Shown here piece after piece: positions 6,787-10,718 of a DNA stretch of 10,718 nt. A model generated the notes under the pieces. That model made no database searches, was not told the DNA's origin, and was given only the letters and a program-made list of their open reading frames with translations. The stretch covers positions 1-10,718 of the forward strand of contig JAEDNJ010000040.1 of assembly GCA_016302525.1 (NCBI GenBank), written 5' to 3'. How positions within the stretch are numbered: the first letter of the stretch is position 1; every line of letters starts with the position of its first letter. This DNA comes from Phascolarctobacterium sp. GTDB lineage: Bacteria; Bacillota; Negativicutes; Acidaminococcales; Acidaminococcaceae. Position numbers and translations under genes: made by a program.

Positions 6787-7797
6787 CTATTCTCCTTTGC
6801 CTATAAAGATTTTTTTCTTATAATACCTGGCCACAAACCCAGAGGGCAGCTGCACCAGCTTACCGCCAGCGCCCTCCCTGCACAGCCTGTCGAGAGCCAG
6901 GGTTCTTTCATAACTCAGCTCCTTGCCGCCCAGTCTAAAGAAAACCAGTCGCAAAATACGCTTTCTTAAAGCAGCAGGCAGCTCACTAAGAAGTCTGCCG
7001 CTTAGCCAGAGCCCCTTTTCATCCTCTACCATACCACAAAAGCTGCTATCTTGCAAATATTTTTCTGCCAGATGCTGCAGGCACTCCTGTTCCTCGGCCA
7101 GCACCTTAGCCTCACGCAGCAATGTCTCTTTAATATTCGGGTTGAATTCTCTTGCCAAATAGGGCAAAAGTTCCCTGCGGATACGGTTGCGCGTGTAGGT
7201 TACGTCATTATTCGTGCTGTCCACACAATAATGCAGTCCCCTTAGTTCGCAATACTGCTCTAGCTCAGCTCGGCTCACCTCTAGGAACGGTCTTAAGAGC
7301 TGCACGCTGCCTAGGCTTGCTGCGGCCTGCATACCGCTTAGGCCATCCGTCCCAGCCCCACGCAGCAGCTTCCACAGCATTGTTTCTGCCTGGTCATCAG
7401 CCTGATGGGCAGTAACAACGGCCTCTGCCTGAAAACGCTCCGCTTCCTCTAAGAGCTTAGCATAGCGCAGGCTTCTAGCCGCTTCTTCCACAGAGCAACC
7501 TTTTTCCTTGGCATAGCTGGGCACATCCACATGGTGACAAACAAAGTCCAGCTTGCGCTCCCTGCAGAAGTCCGCCACCAGCTGCGCATCCTGTAGAGCC
7601 TCCGCACCCCGAATGCCATGCTCCACATGACAGACCCGCAAATTAGCAGCGCTATCGGCAAAAGCTAGCCAGGCCGCATCCGCTAGAGCCAAAGAATCTG
7701 CCCCGCCGCTGACTGCCAAGCAATAGCGCTTTGAGGGCTCCAGATATTTTTTTATTTCTCGACACAGCTTCCATACCAGTGGCTCCTGTCGCTCCAT
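6787..7797 (-). CDS. tilS: tRNA(Ile)-lysidine synthase, short form
   Basis: Attaches lysine to C34 of the CAU-anticodon tRNA-Ile using ATP, which switches its decoding from AUG to AUA and its charging from Met to Ile. It is essential in most bacteria. The N-terminal PP-loop ATPase domain shows SGGADS (30-35), HVEHGIRG (57-64), HQADDQAETMLW (131-142), a DSTN segment (193-196) and RNRIRRELLPYL (203-214). The middle substrate-binding domain follows to the end. At 336 residues it is about 100 shorter than common TilS proteins: the C-terminal TilS_C domain is absent. The coding frame runs directly into hpt with a 4-base gap, so this is a natural short form, as in Aquifex, and not recent decay. The ATG has AAAGGTG 8 bases upstream. 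A terminator lies just upstream of the gene. Confidence 0.94.
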   Translation of the reverse strand: MERQEPLVWKLCREIKKYLEPSKRYCLAVSGGADSLALADAAWLAFADSAANLRVCHVEHGIRGAEALQDAQLVADFCRERKLDFVCHHVDVPSYAKEKGCSVEEAARSLRYAKLLEEAERFQAEAVVTAHQADDQAETMLWKLLRGAGTDGLSGMQAAASLGSVQLLRPFLEVSRAELEQYCELRGLHYCVDSTNNDVTYTRNRIRRELLPYLAREFNPNIKETLLREAKVLAEEQECLQHLAEKYLQDSSFCGMVEDEKGLWLSGRLLSELPAALRKRILRLVFFRLGGKELSYERTLALDRLCREGAGGKLVQLPSGFVARYYKKKIFIGKGE

Positions 7798-7820
7798 GCT
7801 CGCCGCACCTTTCTAACAAA

Positions 7821-7847
7821 GAAAGGGCACCCCTACAAGTGCCCTTC
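7821..7847 (-). terminator. Hairpin terminator between the S1 gene and tilS
   Basis: On the minus strand AAGGGCAC (7839-7846) pairs perfectly with GTGCCCTT (7823-7830) across an 8-base loop, and TCTTTGTT follows. It starts about 18 bases after the S1 gene stop and ends only about 25 bases before the tilS ATG. The T tract is broken by C and G, so termination may be partial. Confidence 0.75.
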
Positions 7848-7864
7848 GTAATTACTAAGCAGGA

Positions 7865-8302
7865 TTATCTTTCGCGCCTTGCCCCTCGACCACCACGTTT
7901 AGACTCGGTATTACGTTTCAAATCCAACATTCTGTCGCCGCTCTCTTTCAGGAACTTAGAAATCTTATCCTCTAGGGTTAAGGGAGCAGCAGCCTTTGCG
8001 CCTCCCTGCTGACGCTGGGGAGCACGGCGTTCCCTGTTTTCGGGTCTAGCCGGCTTGGGCTGAGACTCTTCAACAGCCTGCTTAATCGACAGGCTCAGCT
8101 TGCCGCGCTCATCAATACTTATCAGCTTCACCTTAACCTTATCATGCTCCTTAAGGAAATCGTGAATATCCTTAACAAAAGCATTAGATACTTCAGAAAT
8201 GTGAACCAAACCAACCTTTCCCTCAGGCAGTTGAACAAAAGCACCAAAATTAGTGATGCCGGTAATTTCGCCTTCCATAATTGCGCCAATTTCCAGAGAC
8301 AT
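7865..8302 (-). CDS. S1-domain RNA-binding protein (YabR/general stress protein 13 type)
   Basis: A 145-residue cytoplasmic protein. Residues 1-75 form one S1 RNA-binding OB fold, with the typical GxIMEGEITGITNFGAFVQL start (about 6-25), GLVHISEVS (31-39) and KVKLISIDERGKLSLSI (57-73). A proline/arginine-rich linker follows (about 78-105), then a short conserved helix, LEDKISKFLKESGDRMLDLK (about 109-128), as seen in YabR-type proteins, and a basic Arg/Gly tail. The exact role is not established. Relatives are linked to ribosomes or RNA binding and, in Bacillus, lie next to divIC as here. The ATG at 8300-8302 has a G-rich Shine-Dalgarno AAGGGGGA about 11-12 bases upstream, a long spacing. It lies 32 bases after divIC and is probably co-transcribed with it. 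Confidence 0.88.
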   Translation of the reverse strand: MSLEIGAIMEGEITGITNFGAFVQLPEGKVGLVHISEVSNAFVKDIHDFLKEHDKVKVKLISIDERGKLSLSIKQAVEESQPKPARPENRERRAPQRQQGGAKAAAPLTLEDKISKFLKESGDRMLDLKRNTESKRGGRGARRER

Positions 8303-8334
8303 CTACGAAAAAATCCCCCTTAACAACATAATCT

Positions 8335-8655
8335 TTATTTTTTATTATTATCTACTACAAACAGCGGCACCTCATTAGGTCCCACCATATTGTATTCATC
8401 TCGAGCAATCCTTTCAATATACTTAGGATCGTCAAGGCGTCTACGCTCCGCCTCTAGCTCGGCTCTTTGCTTTTTTAGCTCCTCCAAACGCTTTTGTGTT
8501 GCAGCCTGCTCCTGCTTTATCTGATAAATGCTCAGCTCCTGATTTAAAAAAGCACCTACGCAAAAGAGCGATAACACAATCAAAAAGAGCTTAAAGAGAG
8601 CATGCACAGATTTTTTTCTCTTGCCAGTCTTAGCCATCCTCAGAGTCTTAGCCAT
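8335..8655 (-). CDS. divIC: Septum formation initiator, DivIC/FtsB family
   Basis: Small bitopic membrane protein of the divisome. DivIC/FtsB partners FtsL and DivIB/FtsQ to activate septal peptidoglycan synthesis. The 106 residues show a basic cytoplasmic N-terminus (1-17), one TM helix (about 18-37), a coiled coil rich in Glu, Lys, Arg and Gln (about 42-75) and the family segment DPKYIERIARDEYNMVGPNE (76-95). The start at 8653-8655 follows AAAGGGGGA with about 5-base spacing. The second in-frame ATG (8635-8637, residue 7) lacks a spaced Shine-Dalgarno. The first residues MAKTLRMAKT come from a duplicated 12-base segment. Its place after HU and before the S1 gene matches Bacillus divIC. It could also be called FtsB-like, but synteny favours DivIC. 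Confidence 0.9.
   Translation of the reverse strand: MAKTLRMAKTGKRKKSVHALFKLFLIVLSLFCVGAFLNQELSIYQIKQEQAATQKRLEELKKQRAELEAERRRLDDPKYIERIARDEYNMVGPNEVPLFVVDNNKK
8626..8655. repeat. 12-bp direct repeat at the divIC start
   Basis: AGTCTTAGCCAT occurs at 8626-8637 and again at 8644-8655 (period 18). On the coding strand each copy reads ATGGCTAAGACT, giving MAKT twice. The period keeps the frame, so it looks like a small in-frame duplication of the start codon region. Confidence 0.8.
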
Positions 8656-8696
8656 GATGCTCCCCCTTTCTTAATAAAAGCTAGAAAATTTATCTC

Positions 8697-8978
8697 TTAT
8701 TTAGGAGCATTAACAGCTTCCTTGAAGGCCTTGCCAGCCTTGAAGCTAGGAACTACAGAACCAGGAATTTCCATAACAGCGCCGGTTTGCGGATTCTTGC
8801 CCTGACGAGCCTTGCGCTCATGTCCTTCAAAGGTACCAAAACCCACAATCTGCACCTTTTCGCCAGCTGCGACAGAAGCAACCACAGTTTCGATAACAGC
8901 CTTAACAGCCTTGTCCGCATCCTTTTTAGCCAAACCGGATTTTTCAGCCACAGCAGCAATCAATTCATTCTTATTCAT
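8697..8978 (-). CDS. hup: DNA-binding protein HU
   Basis: Histone-like nucleoid protein that binds and bends DNA without strict sequence preference, as a dimer. The 93 residues show the helical dimerisation half (about 1-40) and the arm signature [21 protein letters not shown] (46-66) with Pro63 at the arm tip, then the typical closing segment [14 protein letters not shown] (77-90). The ATG at 8976-8978 has GGGAGG about 8 bases upstream. An HU gene between mazG and divIC is common in Clostridia and Negativicutes. The 164-base leader region upstream contains an inverted repeat and a hairpin, which suggests its own promoter and control. No clear terminator separates it from divIC (41-base gap), so part of its transcription may feed the division gene. 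Confidence 0.96.
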   Translation of the reverse strand: MNKNELIAAVAEKSGLAKKDADKAVKAVIETVVASVAAGEKVQIVGFGTFEGHERKARQGKNPQTGAVMEIPGSVVPSFKAGKAFKEAVNAPK

Positions 8979-9019
8979 TAAGCTTTCCTCCCAAATAATC
9001 TCTATATTTTACAGTCCAC

Positions 9020-9038
9020 GGGCAGCTTCTCCCTGCCC
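9020..9038 (-). promoter_or_regulatory. Hairpin in the HU leader
   Basis: GGGCAG (9033-9038 on the minus strand) pairs with CTGCCC (9020-9025) over a 7-base loop, about 41 bases before the HU start codon. No T run follows, so it is not a terminator. It may stabilise the mRNA or act in translation control. It does not match a riboswitch or ribosomal-protein leader that I recognise. Confidence 0.4.
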
Positions 9039-9042
9039 TCAG

Positions 9043-9056
9043 AGCATAGATATGCT
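9043..9056. promoter_or_regulatory. Inverted repeat upstream of HU
   Basis: AGCATA and TATGCT (6+2+6) form a perfect inverted repeat upstream of the leader hairpin. The two-base centre is too short for an RNA hairpin loop, so a dimeric DNA-binding protein site is more likely than an RNA structure. It overlaps the region where an HU promoter would be expected, but I could not fix a convincing -35/-10 pair. Confidence 0.35.
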
Positions 9057-9092
9057 ATTGTTCATTTTAACAAAATTTAACATAAAAAGCTA

Positions 9093-9136
9093 GTGGAAAA
9101 TCCCTTAAAAACGCTATTTTTCGCAAATTTTCCCAC
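9093..9136. repeat. Imperfect AT-rich inverted repeat after mazG
   Basis: GTGGAAAAT (9093-9101) pairs with ATTTTCCCAC (9127-9136) with one bulged C, enclosing a second AT-only stem, AAAAA (9107-9111) with TTTTT (9117-9121). It begins 7 bases after the mazG stop. On the minus strand a short T5 run follows at some distance. It could be a weak terminator or a processing structure, but it lacks the GC-rich stem of a classical terminator. Confidence 0.35.
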
Positions 9137-9142
9137 GGCGAG

Positions 9143-10718
9143 TTAGCCACCCTGCTTTTCTAAAGCCTTGGCCTCCTCCCAAAATTTATCCAGCTCAGCC
9201 AGGCTAAAGCTAGCCCATTCTCTGCCGCTGGCTTCCACGCATTTTTCCACATGGGCAAAACGGCTGGCAAAGCGATTATTCGTGCCATCCAGGGCTACCT
9301 CAGGCTCAATTTTGAACTTTCTTGCATAGTTGACGATGGCAAAGAGCACATCACCCAGCTCCTTAGCGCTGGCCTCCTTGTCCCCAGAGCCAAGAGCCTC
9401 CTGCAGCTCGCCCAGCTCCTCCTCGACCTTAGCCCACACAGCCTCTGGCTTATCCCAGTCAAAGCCAACCTTAGCCGCCTTGCTTTGCAGCTTATAAGCT
9501 CTTAACAGAGCCGGCAAATCCTTGGTCACGCCGTCTAAAATATGCTTGCGCTCCTGTTTTTCTTCCTTTTTAATAGCATCCCAGTTAGCCAGCACCTGCT
9601 CGCTGCCGTTGACACTAACCTCGCCATAAACATGAGGATGACGACGAATCAGCTTATCCGTTACATTATCAATAACATCCTGCAGGTCAAAGAGACCTGC
9701 TTCCTCGGCCATACGCGCGTGGAACACAACCTGCATGAGCACATCACCCAGCTCCTCGCACATACCCTCGGTGTCCTCAGCATCCACAGCCTCCAGATAT
9801 TCGTAAACCTCTTCGATAAAGTTGCTGCGAATAGATTTAAAATTCTGCTCCCTATCCCACGGACAGCCGCCCGGCTCTCTCAGGGTGCGGATTACATCTG
9901 CCAGGGGCTGAATATCAAAGCCGTCTAAAGCAGGCGGCAGCTCTTCCTCGGCTTCATAATCCTCATAGAACTCAATCTCTACCTCTGGTTCAATTTCTTC
10001 GGCATCATATTCCTCTAGCTCTTCAATGACCTTAAGAGCGGCTTCCTCAGCTTCCTCGGCTTCGGCAGGCTCTTTTTCCTCCAAGTCAAACACATCCTCG
10101 TCCTCGCCAAACTCCATGAGACCAGCTACTTCCTCACCCTCTGGCAGAGGCGGCACATAAACACTAGTCAGATGGTCGATATGCTCCTGCCAGTCTAATT
10201 CATACAGCTTAACAGGACGACATTCTCCATCCGGCAGGCCTAAATTACGCAGGAAATAAATCTCGTACTCATCATCCAAGGCATCCATCAGGGCGATTTT
10301 TAAATCAGAAGCCACCAGCTGGCTGTACACCTGGGTAATCATCAGGGGATATTGGCCAGCATCTGCTATGGCCCCAAAATCCTGAGCATCAATAATTCTT
10401 AAGCCGGCAATAGGGTCAATGCCCAGCTCGACATAGGCTAAATCTAAAAAGCTCATAGAAGGCTTAATCACAAGCTTAAGCCCCTGCGCCTTAGCCTGCT
10501 CACGCAGCAGGACAACGGTTCTTTCGGCTACCAGAGGACTGCCCGGCACTGCATAAACGACATCACCAGTCTCCGCCGCAGCCAGCACTCTTGCCACAAC
10601 CCGATCATAAACCTCTTCAAAGGAAGAGCCTTCCTCGTAATAGCTGTCGCAGGAGACAAAGGACACGCCTGCCTTTTCCAGCTCTGCGACCGTAGGGTGC
10701 ACTGCAGTGCGCAAAATT
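9143..10718 (-). CDS. mazG: Tetrapyrrole methylase / MazG nucleoside triphosphate pyrophosphohydrolase fusion (YabN type), 5' end outside window
   Basis: The MazG part hydrolyses (d)NTPs to NMP and pyrophosphate, cleaning aberrant nucleotides. The N-terminal part is a tetrapyrrole (corrin/porphyrin) methylase-like domain of unknown substrate, as in Bacillus YabN. The frame is open to the window edge, so the gene is partial. Counting from the TTG at 10712-10714, the methylase remnant spans 1-185 with VVYAVPGSPLVAE (52-64). A very acidic linker fills about 191-260. The first MazG domain starts at about 268 with GGCPWDREQ (282-290) and metal-binding EEVYE (301-305) and EELGD (320-324). The second has EEELGE (431-436) and KELGD (451-455). 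The TTG is not the true start, because the frame continues upstream and the methylase is missing its first strands (roughly 80-100 residues by family comparison). The stop is TAA at 9143-9145. Confidence 0.93.
   Translation of the reverse strand, partial: ILRTAVHPTVAELEKAGVSFVSCDSYYEEGSSFEEVYDRVVARVLAAAETGDVVYAVPGSPLVAERTVVLLREQAKAQGLKLVIKPSMSFLDLAYVELGIDPIAGLRIIDAQDFGAIADAGQYPLMITQVYSQLVASDLKIALMDALDDEYEIYFLRNLGLPDGECRPVKLYELDWQEHIDHLTSVYVPPLPEGEEVAGLMEFGEDEDVFDLEEKEPAEAEEAEEAALKVIEELEEYDAEEIEPEVEIEFYEDYEAEEELPPALDGFDIQPLADVIRTLREPGGCPWDREQNFKSIRSNFIEEVYEYLEAVDAEDTEGMCEELGDVLMQVVFHARMAEEAGLFDLQDVIDNVTDKLIRRHPHVYGEVSVNGSEQVLANWDAIKKEEKQERKHILDGVTKDLPALLRAYKLQSKAAKVGFDWDKPEAVWAKVEEELGELQEALGSGDKEASAKELGDVLFAIVNYARKFKIEPEVALDGTNNRFASRFAHVEKCVEASGREWASFSLAELDKFWEEAKALEKQGG

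Noticed and set aside
6787..6830. Frameshift or decay as the cause of the short TilS
   Set aside because: The hpt gene begins 4 bases after the tilS stop and its ribosome binding site lies within tilS, leaving no remnant of a C-terminal domain.
10712..10714. TTG as the start of mazG
   Set aside because: The frame stays open to the window edge, no Shine-Dalgarno can be seen, and the tetrapyrrole methylase domain would lack its N-terminal part. The gene is simply cut by the window.
1..10718. CRISPR array, insertion sequence, tRNA, integrase, toxin-antitoxin or defence genes
   Set aside because: I looked for regularly spaced repeats, terminal inverted repeats with a transposase, cloverleaf-like segments and unrecognised compact gene pairs. 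None is visible, and all coding space is taken by known housekeeping families.

Overview
The window looks like an ordinary core-genome stretch of a low-to-mid G+C Firmicute. All eleven genes lie on the minus strand, so transcription runs from position 10718 towards 1. The order mazG (yabN type), HU, divIC, S1-domain protein (yabR type), tilS, hpt, ftsH matches the conserved Bacillus/Clostridia block yabN-(yabO-yabP-yabQ)-divIC-yabR-(spoIIE)-tilS-hprT-ftsH, with yabO, yabP, yabQ and spoIIE missing. Strong AGGAGG-type Shine-Dalgarno sites and sigma-A-like promoters fit a Firmicute. Loss of the sporulation-linked genes points to a non-spore-former. My best guess is a member of the Negativicutes, for example an Acidaminococcaceae (Phascolarctobacterium-like) gut anaerobe, but that is inference without a database search.

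Layout from right to left. (a) 10718-9143: C-terminal part of a fused tetrapyrrole-methylase/MazG protein, cut by the window edge. (b) 9142-8979: intergenic leader of HU with an inverted repeat and a hairpin. (c) 8978-7865: HU, the small membrane division protein DivIC and an S1 RNA-binding protein, closed by a terminator at about 7847-7821. (d) 7797-6228: tilS and hpt, coupled with a 4-base gap. (e) 6227-4093: ftsH with its own promoter, a TTG start and a strong terminator. (f) 4092-3010: birA with its own upstream region holding a possible BirA operator. (g) 3009-2075: coaX with a good promoter and a following hairpin. (h) 2074-149: a two-gene operon, eda-kdgK, with an operator-like palindrome inside its promoter and a clear terminator. 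(i) 148-1: AT-rich, nothing recognised.

Functionally the genes serve housekeeping roles: nucleotide-pool cleaning (MazG), chromosome compaction (HU), septum formation (DivIC), RNA binding (S1), tRNA-Ile decoding (TilS), purine salvage (Hpt), membrane proteolysis (FtsH), and biotin and CoA cofactor attachment and synthesis (BirA, CoaX). The eda-kdgK pair is the lower Entner-Doudoroff step that turns 2-keto-3-deoxygluconate into pyruvate and glyceraldehyde 3-phosphate. It is the only catabolic, probably sugar-acid-inducible, unit here.

I found no CRISPR array, mobile element, toxin-antitoxin pair, tRNA or rRNA, and no convincing undescribed system. The points most worth a second look are regulatory: the eda operator, a possible BirA operator before birA, the HU leader, and the terminator placed directly before tilS. 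The others are structural: the acidic linker in MazG, the short TilS, and a duplicated start in divIC.
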